NCBI GenBank assembly: GCA_964019415.1
Contig: OZ025889.1
Location: 816,501 to 880,500, forward strand
DNA: 64,000 bases
Direction of reading: 5' to 3'
Source of the DNA: Ianthella basta
Taxonomy: Eukaryota; Porifera; Demospongiae; Verongiida; Ianthellidae
The notes under the pieces were generated by a model, which saw nothing but the letters and a program-made list of their open reading frames with translations, was not told the DNA's origin and ran no database searches. This document shows, in pieces, positions 16,861-29,284 of the stretch. Made by a program: the position numbers and the translations under genes. The first letter of the stretch is position 1. The number at the start of each line of letters is the position of its first letter.

Positions 16861-19366
16861 ATGGCTGTCACGGCGAAGGACGTCTTTCGAATGCACACCA
16901 GAAATGCCGGCAGCGGTGCGATATACAGAGGAAGGATGTACATTTGGGGAGGACAATCCTCTAGAAGGTCAACGGCAGCGGAAGAGTTCGGCGTCTCTTC
17001 AGACGAGAGTGATGGAGAGGGGGAGAACGAAGAGATAGTAATTCCCGTCGACCTCCCCAAAGTAGACGACCCTGACAGCGTGGTAGACGTTTACGACATT
17101 GCGAACAAGCTGTGGTGGCACTACACGACGCACGGCGATGTCCCGCGAATGGGTCTAGGTCCTCGATTGTGTGTTATGGACCACTCCCTCTACCTGTACG
17201 GCGGGTGGAACGAGTTCAACTTCAGTTCAGATCTGTACCGACTCGACATAAACACGTACGAGTGGAGAATGGTTGCCCTGAGTAACGACGTGAAGCCCAC
17301 CCCTGTGTACCTTACAACACTTATGGCCTACGAAGGACTGATCTGCACCTTTGGTGGAGTTGGCCTAGCAGTCTCTGCAGAGAAGCTGGAACAGACTGGT
17401 GCAGAGTATCAGCAACTAAGTGCCACAATAAAACCTTGGGGCAGGAACAATGAATACCATGAGTTCAGCATCAAAGACCGTATGTTCAACACTCCAACAC
17501 TCTGACATGTTTTTGTGCATTCGTATACATTTTGTATTAGTATATAGCTAGCACTCACAGTTTGGACTGCAACTGGTCAAAGCTGAGGCAATAACACTGG
17601 CAGAGGAACAACATGGTCTGTGTCTACATATGTGGACATCAGCTCCTTTCTTCCTTCTCTGCAGGTTGCTGGACAGCTTACAAAGTGGCCAACCGCCCAC
17701 CACCTGTCAGTACTATGGACATGGTGATGGTTGATGACCACCGTGCTGTCCTTTACGGAGGTAGAGCAGCAGTTGGCTGGCTCCGTCGTGTGTTCCTGTT
17801 TAATTTCCAAACAAGGGTGAGGCTCTTTAATATGCAAGTCAACAAGGATTGAGTTGTGTAGCTGTGCTTGTATAGTAATAATACTGTAAACTAAATAATA
17901 GTTATCTAAGCACTTCAAGGCTGTCTGGCTGTGTATGTATATAACTGTTGTACATGGTGTATGTATAACATGTGTAAATGTCATGTTTATTAATACATAG
18001 TATAGTAGTAGATGACGATGAACACTCAGCATTGCTCCATACACTACATATATTATGTAGGAGTGGCTTGAGCCGGCACGCCCCCCAGATGACCCAGCCA
18101 TCCCTTGGCCTAGCATCAGAGCATTCCACACTCTGTCTTGCCTTCATGAGCCCAGCACAGTGGGGAAGATGGTGTATGGCCAACCAATACACCAGAAGGT
18201 ACTTCTTCTTGGAGGAAAACATGACGATGACTGGATCTCACATGAGGAATGGCTGTTGGAAATTGTGGAAGACAGCATTACTTGGAAAAGGGTAGCTACC
18301 ACTGTACTACCACATGGTTGTGTCCAATTGTGACAACCAAGTCAATGTGTTACTGCATAATTATATTGTTAGCAACAAGTACCGTGTTATGTGTATGTAT
18401 ACACTGCTTTCTAATATGCCCAGTGCTGAAGCTGCTGAAGTACACGTTGACCCCTTCCAAGTAGCTCCTGCATGCCCCAAGTATTTAATTCTGTAATATG
18501 GGATTGGCAGGTTAAGATCCATTTGCTAATGGCCAGTTGATTTAGGGTTTCGTGTTAAATGCACGCAAAACATAAATATTGGGGCCACATATACTGGTGT
18601 AAATGAATCAAATTAATACCACACACAGAAAATTAATACCACTGCCTTGGCTGTAAATTTCTTTATCTGCAGCTCAACCTGGGTGTTAAGCCTCCTCGCT
18701 CTTGGCACATTGCCTGCACACACTACCCCTCCATGGGCCAGAGTGAGGTGCTGCTGTTTGGAGGAAATGTGCATGTCAGGCCAGATGAAAAGGAGAGAGT
18801 AGAGACAGCAGACCTGCGAATACTAAGCTGCGGTAGGTGGGTGCTTATTGCAAAAGTTTTAACAAATTTTAAGGTGTAGTAGTAATGCGTAAGCATCGAT
18901 ATAATTTACTATGGTTCCTACCCATCAGTCCACATACTGCTTTCTGATGTACTATACTTTTACTCAACAAAAAAGCCTTAATTGGAAAGCATACATACAT
19001 GCTCGAGGATAGTGTGGGCAACATGCAAATATTCTGTTATCGCTCAAATTGACCGCAATACAGTCCTAGTACTAGTCATTGGTGTTGCTTAACTGCGCTG
19101 CACTAATCACGTATTGTATGCATGCATAATTATGCATGTAGGCAAGACATGATTTCTGTGCATGCACCTTTTGTATACTGTACCCATGCACAGGTGTTCC
19201 CAGACTCAGTGAGCTGTGTTTGCAGGCTGCCACTGTGCTGCAAGATGGCCACCTGCAGTCTCTAGTGAGTAGGAATGTGCTTCCAGAAGCACTGGCAGCA
19301 GCAGTGAGGGACCACAGGAGGAAGATGAGGGTCTACCAGCCTCAGGCTATTGTCCTCCCTGAATGA
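16861..19366 (+). CDS. Kelch beta-propeller, KLHDC2-like, copy 3
   Basis: Exons 16861..17479, 17665..17816, 18061..18291, 18673..18832, 19194..19366; 444 residues. Six Kelch blades (YIWGG, YLYGG, CTFGG, VLYGG, LLLGG, LLFGG), the same acidic loop, and the BC-box-like plus LPEAL motifs in the last exon. More diverged from copies 1-2 than they are from each other (start MAVTAKDVF, loop QQLSATIKPWGRNN), so it predates the 6.97 kb duplication. Exon 4 ends in SCG where the others have SWG. Divergent from intact CARD-ZU5 copy 3. Likely role: substrate receptor of a CUL2 ubiquitin ligase, by family resemblance. Confidence 0.85.
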
Positions 19367-19519
19367 AGGACTGCATGAATATATGACTGTGTCAAGCCAT
19401 GAACTTGCACGTGCAGTTGTGCAACATGTAGACCTGCATATTTACGGTGAATGTATGTCTGTTAATATAATTATTAATACTTTAGTTGACACTTAAAATC
19501 ATTCATTCAACAAAACAAC

Positions 19520-21690
19520 TATATACATTACAAATTAGGTTACAATGGTGTATTTGTGGTAGTCCAAAATTATGCTGTCCCTTGGTAAATACCACTATGA
19601 TGCACAAATTAGAACCTTTGTTCACAATGCCAGTGTGGTGGATAGCTGGGTCAGACTCGAATCCTGTGAGATAACGCAGAAGATGATGATTTAGTGCACC
19701 TGGCCATATGAAAGCATATCCATCAGAATTTGTGGGCACCCATTTACATGACAGCAAGAACATTGCTTAACATCACCACATGGGATTGGGTAAACACAGT
19801 GAATCCAGTATATATTCACCCAATCCCATGTGGTCAGATGACATGATGGATTGCATAACCACATGGGATTGGGTCAATACAGTGAAACTACTGTTGACCC
19901 AACCATGTGGTCACATGACATTGTGGACTGCATGCATAACCACATGGGATTGGGTAAATACAGTGATTAACACTAACCCAATCCCATGTCCTCACATGAC
20001 ATGGCTTCATAAGTGCAAATCATATTCATCGCCCACGGAGTGGTTATTGGCACAATGCCTAAGTTAGCCGATTTGTAGTCCAAAGTTCCCGGTTCAAGCG
20101 CAGCAATGACATTGAGAATTGCATAACCACATGGGATTGGGTCAATGCAGTGAAACTACTGTTCACCCAATCTAATGTGGTCACATGACATTGAGGATTG
20201 CATAACCACATGGGATTGGGTCAATGCAGTGAAGCTACTCTTGACCCAATCCCATGTGGTCACATGACATTGAAGATTGTATAACCACTGTGACATAGTT
20301 GAGTCAATACAGTGAAACTACTGTTGACCCAATCCCATGTGGTCACATGATATTGAAGATTAATTGCATAACCACATGGGAATGGGTCAATACAGTTAAG
20401 CTACTCTTGACCCAATCCCATGTGGTCACATGACATTGAAGATTGTATAACCACTGTGACATAGAATTGGATCAATACAGTGAAGCTAATGTTGATCCAA
20501 TCCCATGTGCTCACATGACATTGGCATGAACTTGACACCCTGGCGTATCATGTGAGACTTGACAATTTTGCTGCAAAATAGAAAGCACACATCTTCATTA
20601 ATATTAATTTAATTGTTTTTTCAATCATCCCTCGTGGCTTCGGGGGGAAGGATGGGGTACCAGCGGGTACTGACATAGTCTCTTTACCGATCATATTTAT
20701 AACTGAACTGACAAAGTGACTGTAGAACGTACACCTACTTGTCAGACAGATATGCACTATGTAGCTACCTTTTGTGTCATTATATTTTCTCTTTCTACTC
20801 ACTAGAGTGATCAGAAGGCAGTTAGTTGCTATATATCTTGAGGCATGTGTTGCTGTCTAGATCTGTTGTAGCCAGAACGACCATTTCCATGCATACACTA
20901 AGTTAATAACTGCATGATTGCATACTCTCTTTGTCTCCAGCAACTAGACCAAATCCAGTCTGCCTGCTTGGCATAGCAGCGCTGTGTAGAAGTATTTATC
21001 AGTCTACTGCATGTATGCAGGCGTGTTTCTGTGATAGTCCTGCATGTGTCCAGTTGTGGGAACCCCCCCCCCCCGTCTGTGCTTCATTAAATATCATGGT
21101 TTGCATTTATTGAGTGTGTGTCTTATAACAAGATTCATTGTACTGGTTTCCTTTGTGAAACTGCCATTGTTTGATGCACCTGTGCTGTGATGAAGGCATA
21201 GCTCTTCTCCTTGTTGGGATTGGGTGAACAATGGATTCACTGTATTGACCCAATCCCATGTGGTTATGCAATCCACAATGTCATGTGACCACATGATTGG
21301 GTCAACAATGAATTCACTGTGTTGACCCAATCCCGTGTGGTTATGCAATCCACAATGTCATGTGACCACATGGGATTGGGTGAATACTGGATTCACTTTG
21401 TTGACCCAATCCCATGTGGTGGTGTTAAGCAATGTTCTTGCTGTCATGTAAATGGGTGTCCACAAATTCTGATGGATATGCTTTCATATGGCCGGATGCA
21501 CTAAGTCGTCATTTCTGCGTTTCCTCGCAGGATTTGAGTCTGACCCAGCTATCCACTGCACTGGCATTGTGAACAAAGGTTCTAATTTGTGCATCATAGT
21601 GGTATTTACCAAGGGACAGCATATCTCTTGGACTACCACAGACACCATTTGGTGTAATCTATTTTGTAGTGTATTAAAACCCTTATATTT
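19520..21690. mobile_element. foldback-type element with satellite-bearing long inverted repeats
   Basis: The outer ~240 bp at the left (GGTAGTCCAAAATTATGCTG... CAGCAAGAACATTGCTTAAC) returns inverted at the right (GTTAAGCAATGTTCTTGCTG... ATCTCTTGGACTACC). Inside each arm are repeats built on ACCACATGGGATTGGGT and its complement ACCCAATCCCATGTGGT, so the arms are palindromic at two scales. The centre (~20530-21200) is unique, with a poly-C run at ~21066 and no transposase ORF. This is the layout of foldback elements. Ends are given to within ~20 bp, since no target duplication could be fixed. Confidence 0.7.
19765..20525. repeat. palindromic satellite CCACATGGGATTGGGTCAA
   Basis: About eight units of ~75-120 bp, each CACATGGGATTGGGTCAATACAGTGAA... 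followed by its near complement TTGACCCAATCCCATGTGGTCACATGACATTG. Each unit can fold as a hairpin. Three inverted units reappear at 21215..21420 in the other arm of the foldback element. Confidence 0.85.
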
Positions 21691-22073
21691 TACATGCAAC
21701 GCATAGTCAACATGCATATGGTAATTAAAAGAATAATAAAATTAGAGAGAACTATAAAGTATTATATATGATGACCTACATGCTTGAGACCATAATGCAT
21801 TATGGCTGCAGTGCTAATATATAGCTATAGCAAGCAATATTAATAGCTAGCTAGCTGCATATAATTATATGTCTTGATGCCTGCAGCTGCGCATGCCTGC
21901 ATATAGTCACATTCAGAATGAACTCTCATGTACACAAGCACATCCATGCAGACAGCGGCAGTATTACAAACACGTACAAAAAGCCAGACAAATATGATGC
22001 TAAAGGGAAGAATGGCACAGCTTGCAGCAAAACATAGATAACAGTGAAGTATAAACAGCTTCAAACAGCCACA

Positions 22074-25000
22074 TCAGTTCATTAACAGGTTGGTGATTCT
22101 GCTTTGTACGAAGGCAAAGGCAGCATCAGCTGCACATGTTCCAAGTTTAATGACACTCAGTGTCACATGAAGCTGGACATAGGATACAGCAGAAGGGGTG
22201 GGGCATGATCCCGCCCACTTGCGTAGCATTTCATAGATGCACATGCTTGGACCAAATCGCACAAAGTGCTCAGCTACCAGCTCATCAATGGTGGAGTCTT
22301 CAAGACCTAGCAACCGAGCAACCATTTTCCATACAGAGCAGAGCTGTTTGCACAAACCGAGGAATACTTTCCTTTGATCATCCTCAGCAATAATGAGGCT
22401 GCCATCTTGGTCGGGTGTGGTAGGCACAGAGTGGTTGAGTTGATTCCTAGCCCACTGCAGGAAGTTTGTTAGCAGCTGGTACCTACTGTCCTCATGGGAG
22501 CCACTAGATGATGTGCTTAGACTGGATCTGAAAGTGAGGTAGCTGTCAACAAAGGACACTAAACGCCGGCAACTCTGATGCTTAGAGAAACACGCTTTCA
22601 ATTGTTCAAATGATGACAGTGATCCTGATGAAACTGCTCTGTTAAACAGATCGTACATCCTCTCTCCTACCCCGCATTGCAGAGGAAGGCTCTGGACATG
22701 CTGAAACTGTAGCTCATCCAACCCGACCTGCCTTGCCACGTCCGAGAGCATATTCTCAGGCAGTAACAGGGAGAGGAGTATGAAAAGGCAGCGATCTTGG
22801 GACCAAACAATGTCGGTGTTCAATTTCACCTTTTTAGCAGAGCTTGAACCAGAAGAGGCATCTTTGTTGCCCTTCTCAGGAGAGTAGTGATGTCCTGCAT
22901 AAAATGTTACACAGTACAAACATTACAAAACCACATAATACATGAGTTCCTATTATCAGTATGTACATATCGGAAAATGATAAGAGACATTTTACAGAAC
23001 ATTTAATACTGAATTAAATATGCACTTAAAACCAAACTGTTGTGCTATAGCATGCCGTTTGATATATATGGTATAAAGGTGTTGGGTATTAATTTTAATG
23101 AATATAGCAAGTAGTGAAAATTTGTATCTGCTAAAAATTTCTGAACAGGCAAAAATTATATACAAAAAACTTGAAAATTGCTAAAATTAGTTAGTCAGGC
23201 ATCGCGTGACCCCTCCTCATGGAAGGGTCAGGTTAAGTCTAATACATTGACTTGTCCACGCGGAATGCAATTATGCGCTGTGGAATGTAATTATTGCGCA
23301 ACATTATGCCTCGCTTGTGGCCGCAAGTATGCGCCACGGCTCGCGACACCTACCTGATCTTTCATAATAGCCGTCAAAGGAGCGACAGCAAGGACTATCA
23401 ATGTCCCTTCGACCAGCAACACCAGATCGAACACTGTCGGCGGGCACGCGTAGCACAGGCTCTTGCCAAAGCCGGTCGGCAAAACAGCGAAAGCATCCCT
23501 CTCAGAAACAATGCCAGACACAACCTGAAGTTGCTCCGGCTACATAGTAGAATAACCTAGGTACTGGATGGCTTCCGTCGCAGCGTATGACACTCTCTGG
23601 TCCACGCTCTGGTCTGCTGCCATTTGCGGACGCGCGAGGGATTAATATTCCACACCTTTCCCGCAATCTGATTGGGCACGCAGCCAGTGTGGCGTGCTGC
23701 ACAAGTCAATGTATTAGACTAAGCCTGACCCTTCTGTGAGGAGGGGTCACGCGACGCCTGACTAAAAATTAGTACCCAGTAAATCCTGGACTGTTCAAAA
23801 TGCTAAATTTAGTTGCCACCTAAAATGTACAGATATTCTCCTATTCTGTCAATAAACAATGGAATTGCACAATTAATTCAAGGAATCGATAGACTGCGTG
23901 GCTGATTCATAGCATATACATGTACATGTGGCTGCACTAACTTTTTCTGTGTTGTCTGCCCAACTGCTGCTCTTCCTCTTCATCTGTCCTTGTCTTGCAA
24001 GTGAGGAAGCAGTGGGTGAGTGGGCTGGACCTGTTCACTTCTATTGGGAAATGGAGAGGGCGAGACGCTCCTCTGTTGTGCACCGTGGCAACTGACTTTG
24101 GGAAGAAGGCAGCCATTTTGGAGTAACTGGCGTCTTCTCTTGGTGGAGCTACATCAGCATTTATGAGTGGTCTTCGTGACAGCAATGTTGACTGCACATT
24201 GAAGTCTTCCAGCAATATCTACGAATAGGGCGCAATACATCTAGTGACTACGTGAATAAACAATGTAGTCACTAAGTTGTTAGTTGTACAAATTGAACTC
24301 AGAGAAGATAGGTTCCTTCTCCTACAGTGTGTCTCAGTCTACGTTGTACTGTAGCTGCTTAGTCTTGTCTGTATACCCCAAAGAAGGCTATTTCCACCCC
24401 ACACTCACCTCTGTCCTGTCCAGTTGCACTGTCCATTCCTTCAGATCTGAAGGATGCTTGCCATGCAGACAAAGGTGGCGCATTGGACCTGACTCCAACT
24501 CAAAGCTGAGTATCCGACATTCAAATTCTGCTGAACTGGAGTACATCAGAACCTGCAACCGAGGTGCAGGTACATAACTGAAGCGAGGGCTTCTCAGCTG
24601 GCTCAGGCATCAGAAAGGGTTGGTTCTCCAATACCAGCTTCACAACAGGGTTGAAAACCTTGCCGACGTTTCAACCAGATGCTCTGGTCTTCTCCAGGGC
24701 GAAGAAGACCAGAGCGATCTTCGCCCTGAAGAAGACCAGAGCATCTGGTTGAAACGCCAGCAAGGTTTTCAACCCTGTTGCGAAGCTGGTATTGGAGAAC
24801 CAACCCTTTCAGGTACATAACTGTTTCTACGTGCATGATTGTGCACCACACACACATGCACACACACACACACACACATACACATACACACACGAGTGCC
24901 TGCACACATACATACACATAAAAAATTAGTATACATATGAATTATAGGAAACACATAGCACAACAACTATCTGGTGAGCTTACATCAAGTGCTTGTGGCA

Positions 25001-26498
25001 GAAGAGGGGTAAAGACTATCTCTGCTGTCCACTCTGAACACTTGTGCCTATTCAAAGGCTGGTAGACACAAACGTACAAGGACATGCGTGCTCCACGAAG
25101 TAGCTCCCGATCCAGTGAACTGTAGCAGACACTCTGGTCCTGTACACCGGGTGGATCAACATCCATCTCATCACCGTCTGCAGGGTCCACTGCCACAGCA
25201 TGCTGGTGGACCAGCTGTCCAAGGGATCTACCAGTGGTGCTTCTCACTTCTGCAAGTACTGCACTTGAGCTGTCTTCAGATGAATGTGAGGACGATTGTG
25301 ATAGAGTTTCTCTCATATGCCTGGCTTTCGTGACTGGGCTTTCAGCTAGTTTAGGGGAATCCTCCTTTTCAAAACTGTCGGAGAGCGAGAGCTTATGGAG
25401 GTCACTGACCAAAGTTGTCATTGGGTGTTTTCTTGCATTTGCTAGCCTGCCTGGGCGATGCCTCACTGGGGGAGTAAATGTTTGTTGTGTGCGTTGCACA
25501 CGATACTTGCTGAAGTGGCGTACAGGGAGGTTGACATATGGGTACCCCTCACTGAAGAGGGCCTGCTCCTCCACCTCCACCTTCCCTCTCCTTTCGGACA
25601 CAACAAAGGCTGTGGAGTAGTCTTTCAGTGAACCTCCTTTGAATGACAAACAATGTGGAAGTTCAATCCACACATCAGAGTGGAACTTGCTGAACTCCTC
25701 TCCATCTGAGTTATCTACCAACTTGGCTTCAAACTCAAACACACCACTGCAAAGGACAGAACCCTCAAACATGGACTGGGAGAGGAATATTCGGTTAGCG
25801 GTATTGTCTGTCACCAATCGAAAGAATACCTCCACTTGCTCCTCCCCCAAAATGGCTCCAGCAGGGATGTACACCGTCACTCCATAGACAGGTGAGTACA
25901 GGACACCACCAGTGGAGGTGAAAATGGCCGATGGGTTGTCATCAAGGGGATAGTGGAACTTGAATGGAGGCAAGGATAGAGTGACCAACTTTGATGCTTG
26001 TGCAGAATCTGGAAGCAAATGATGAGGTGCAAGGACACAATGCAATGTGATGATACTCAACCTTGTCAGTTAAGTAGTGCCTAATGACCACATGCACACA
26101 GACATTACAAAGTGCAGGACAGGATGTGATCAAAGTGTGACATTCCCTATCTGAAGTAATTCACTGTACGACCAAACCGTTTAGTAGGAATGTGTTTTGG
26201 AGGGTTGACAGTTTTTGACTGAGAACAATCTGCCAGTACTTACCAACCGCCAAATTGTATAACCATTCAAGCATAAGACTTCACTAAGGTTAACTCACTA
26301 ATTGTCAATATTTGCACAATTTGCCAAAGAAATGACACCAAAATTTCCGTGTTGCTTCAGGGCATATAAGATCCATGTTCATATATACACACACCCACAG
26401 ACACATGCATTTACACATGCTATGGACACACACATACAGACACACATGTACACACACACACACAGTCACACACACACACACGCACGCACGCACACACA

Positions 26499-26540
<42 letters not shown>

Positions 26541-26588
26541 GACACACATGTACACACACACACACAGTCACACACACACACACGCACG

Positions 26589-26626
<38 letters not shown>

Positions 26627-27046
26627 CACACGCACACGCATGCACACACAAGCTGACTTACCAGTAGCCACTGCGCGCGCATCACGCTCTTCTTCCATTA
26701 AGCTCTTCATATCCACTTTTGCAGCCTCAATCAAAGTGTTCAGTAGAGTCCGGTGGTCCCGTACAGACGTCGCAGACTCCATCAGAGCTAGAAGGAAACC
26801 ACGACGAAGTGCCTGAGACTTCTTTTTCCGTAACATCGCTTGAAACGTTGCAGCTGCATCGCTCTGTGTCTTCGTCTTAAGTTTCTCATGGCGCTCTTTA
26901 GAGATGTAACCAAACTTCACTAGTATGGGCAGTAGGCTTTTCAAATCCGTTGTGTGGAGGACAGTCTCATGGAAATCATCGCGTATAGCCTTCAATATCC
27001 GCTCATCTTGCTCAATTGGTTCCTTCTCTTCGCCCAAAGCAGTCAT
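22074..27046 (-). CDS. CARD-ZU5-UPA-DD-DD protein, copy 4 (intact)
   Basis: Exons 27046..26662, 26008..24984, 24552..24409, 24218..23942, 22894..22074; 883 residues, all phases preserved. The CARD-like exon (MTALGEEKEPIEQDER) is clearly diverged from copies 1-3. ZU5 keeps GGVLYSPVYGVTVYIPAGA and RHFS (25509..25517). The UPA-like part spans exons 3-4 (LSFELESG, HCFLTCKTRT), and exon 5 carries two death-fold modules (LLSLLLPENML; VWKMVARLLGLEDSTIDEL). Introns have absorbed several insertions: a 573 bp element in intron 4, a PLE remnant in intron 2, and a long CA array in intron 1. The start is the first Met of the conserved exon; the frame extends upstream into promoter DNA, where it is not conserved. 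Pairs with Kelch copy 4. Confidence 0.85.
23192..23764. mobile_element. 573 bp TIR element with captured RecQ helicase fragment
   Basis: Starts TAGTCAGGCATCGCGTGACC and ends with its near complement GGTCACGCGACGCCTGACTA; the inverted repeats run ~64 bp with few mismatches. A 9 bp direct repeat AAAATTAGT flanks it (23183..23191, 23765..23773). Nine-base duplications and long TIRs fit a non-autonomous Mutator-like element. It lies in intron 4 of CARD-ZU5 copy 4, and the cargo is part of a helicase. Confidence 0.8.
23291..23545 (-). pseudogene. RecQ-type DNA helicase fragment inside the 573 bp element
   Basis: The - strand frame gives PEQLQVVSGIVSERD, then the Walker A box LPTGFGKSLCY and motif Ia APLTAIMKDQV, the start of a RecQ helicase core. 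It ends after ~75 residues without motif II (DExH) or the rest of the ATPase, and a stop precedes it. Too short to be functional; presumed captured exon or remnant of an autonomous element. Confidence 0.75.
24581..24810. mobile_element. short Penelope-type inverted-repeat insertion
   Basis: 230 bp that folds on itself (CCAGATGCTCTGGTCTTCT against AGAAGACCAGAGCATCTGG, and GGTTGGTTCTCCAATACCAG against its complement), flanked by a 13 bp duplication AGGTACATAACTG (24568..24580 and 24811..24823). It sits just after the acceptor side of the UPA exon, in intron 2. The repeat contains CTGAAGAAGACC...GGTTGAAACG, resembling degenerate hammerhead-bearing Penelope termini. The matching intron at 30010-30030 has the empty site. 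Confidence 0.65.
24846..24925. repeat. (CA)n tract in intron 2 of copy 4
   Basis: Imperfect CA run between the UPA and ZU5 exons. Confidence 0.85.
26386..26650. repeat. compound (CA)n array with internal ~120 bp duplication
   Basis: CA repeats with interspersed CAGACACACATGTACAC and CACGCACG segments; the block at ~26430-26500 is repeated at ~26540-26600. Located beside the CARD-exon donor of copy 4. Confidence 0.9.
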
Positions 27047-27127
27047 GTTAACCGCAGTACCAATGTCCAGCACAAAGGGAAAAGCCGCAGGGGAATCCCC
27101 TGTGTAAATGGCTATCATCATCACAAC
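27047..27127. promoter_or_regulatory. bidirectional promoter, pair 4
   Basis: Shortest spacer of the cluster, 81 bp between divergent ATGs. No TATA box seen; function inferred from layout. Confidence 0.6.
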
Positions 27128-29284
27128 ATGGCCGTCGCAGCTAAGGATTTCTTTCAAATGTACAGCAGAAATGCCGGCGGCGGAGCAATATGTGAAGAAA
27201 GGTTGTACATTTGGGGAGGACACTCATCGAGAAGAACAACATCGGTAGAAGAGTTTGGTGCCTCTTCAGACGAGAGTGATGGAGAGGCCGAACCCGAGGT
27301 GATGGTAATTCCTTTCGACTTTCCCAAGGAAGACGACCCTGATAGTGTGATAGACGTTTACGACATTGCGGACAAGCTGTGGTGGCACTATCCGACGCAC
27401 GGTGATGTGCCGCGGGTGGGCCTCGGTCCTCAATTGTGTGTAGTCGATCGCTCCCTCTACCTGTACGGCGGATGGAATAAATACAACTTCAGTTCTGATC
27501 TGTATCGACTCGACCTACACACGTACGAGTGGAGGATGGTTGCCCTGACCAACGACGTGAAGCCCACCCCTGTGTACCTTACAACACTTATAGTCTATGA
27601 AGGAGTGATCTGTACCTTTGGCGGAGTTGGCTTAGCAGTCTCTGCAGAGAAGCTGGAAGAGTGTGAAGCGGAGTACCATCAATATAGTACCATACCTAAA
27701 CTTTGGGGCTGGAACAATGAGTACCACGAGTTCAGCATTAAAGAGCGTAAGTTAGCTACTTCTACTCCAACACTCTGACTGCCATTGCATTGTGTACGTT
27801 AGTTCCCATACGCTGCAGTGTATCCAATAGTCTACACTGCACAGGTTTGCAATGTGAAACATCTAATAGTCAAGACTGCATGTTTCAACAAGATGTGTAG
27901 GTTTCACTGAAAGAGTGAGATCATTGTCTGCTTCATTTCCGCAAGTGACACACAAGTGGCTCTCACTCCTCTCTTCTTGCTTCCCAGGTTGCTGGACGGC
28001 TTACAAAGTGGCCAACCGCCCACCACCTGTCAGTGCTATGGACATGGTGATGGTTGACAACCACCGTGCCATCCTTTATGGAGGTGGGACAAGAGCAGGC
28101 AGGCTCCGTCGTGTGTTCCTGTTCAATCTTCAGACAAGGGTGCGAGACACATGTGACTAGCCAGTAAAGTGTGAACTGTCTTATCATTATACATCTTTTC
28201 GCTGTATTTATAGGAGTGGCTTGAGCCAGCACGCCCACCAGATGACCCAGCCATCCCTTGGCCAAGCCAAAGAGTATTCCACACTCTGTCTTGCCTTCAT
28301 GAGCCCAGTACAGTGGGGAAGATGGTGTACGGCCAACCAATACACCAGAAGGTGCTTCTTCTTGGAGGAAAATCTGAAGGTGACTGGATCTCACATGAGG
28401 AGTGGCTGTTAGAAATTGTGGAAGACAACATTACTTGGAAGAAGGTAGCTTAAAGAGTACACAGCTTGTCACAAGTTTAGGTATAGCATTTTAAACCCGA
28501 ATTATAATTCAGTGATTAATTTATTGATTATGTTTTAGGTTCCATTTATTTGTGGCACTGGTGCTAAATATAATTATGTATTTTATGACAAATTTTCCTG
28601 ACAGCTTATGAGAGTAGCATTGGCTTCTTCTTTGTCTTCAGCTCAACCTGGGTTTTAAGCCTCCTCGCTCTTGGCACATTGCCTGCACACACTACCCCTC
28701 CATGGGCCAGAGTGAGGTGCTGCTGTTTGGAGGAAATGTGCATGTCAAGCCTGGTGAAAAGCCAAGAGTAGAGACAGCAGACCTGCGAATACTGAGCTGG
28801 GGTGGGTTGCAAGTTTTTTTTACACAAAATTAATTGGTATGATTTCCCACATACTGATCATGATGTAAGCTTCCTACTCGTTAAGCCCTCTGCCAATTCT
28901 TACTTACTCAATGCAAGGATGCAAATGCGGTCGACCACTCAGCACTGATCCATGCAGCATTGTAGCTATTCAGAGTGATAATGTTGATATTGATGTTAAC
29001 GGCATCATTCATGATTGTGTTGTGGTTATGAAGCAATGCTTCTAACGTGGGTTACCACACACAAGAGTGAACATGACAGGGAGGGTATACACTTCTTGTA
29101 CCCATGCACAGGTGTTCCCAGACTCAGTGAGCTGTGTTTGCAGGCTACCACTGTGCTGCAAGATGGCTACCTGCAGTCTCTAGTGAGCAGGAATGTGCTT
29201 CCAGAAGCACTGGCAGCAGCAGTGAGGGACCACAGGAGGAAGATGAGGGTCTACAAGCCTCAGGCTATTGTCCTTCCTGGATGA
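27128..29284 (+). CDS. Kelch beta-propeller, KLHDC2-like, copy 4
   Basis: Exons 27128..27746, 27988..28139, 28214..28444, 28642..28801, 29112..29284; 444 residues, phases intact. Start MAVAAKDFFQMYSRNAGGGAICEERLYIWGG. Exon 3 differs in blade 5 (GGKSEGDWISHEEW instead of GGKHDDDW). The C-terminal exon keeps LSELCLQATTVL and LPEAL. A longer frame runs upstream of the ATG into the promoter but is not shared by other copies. Partner of intact CARD-ZU5 copy 4. Confidence 0.85.

Noticed and set aside
19765-20525. Regularly repeated units looking like a CRISPR array
   Set aside because: Units are palindromic, variable in length, without unique spacers, in an intron-rich animal genome and inside a foldback element.
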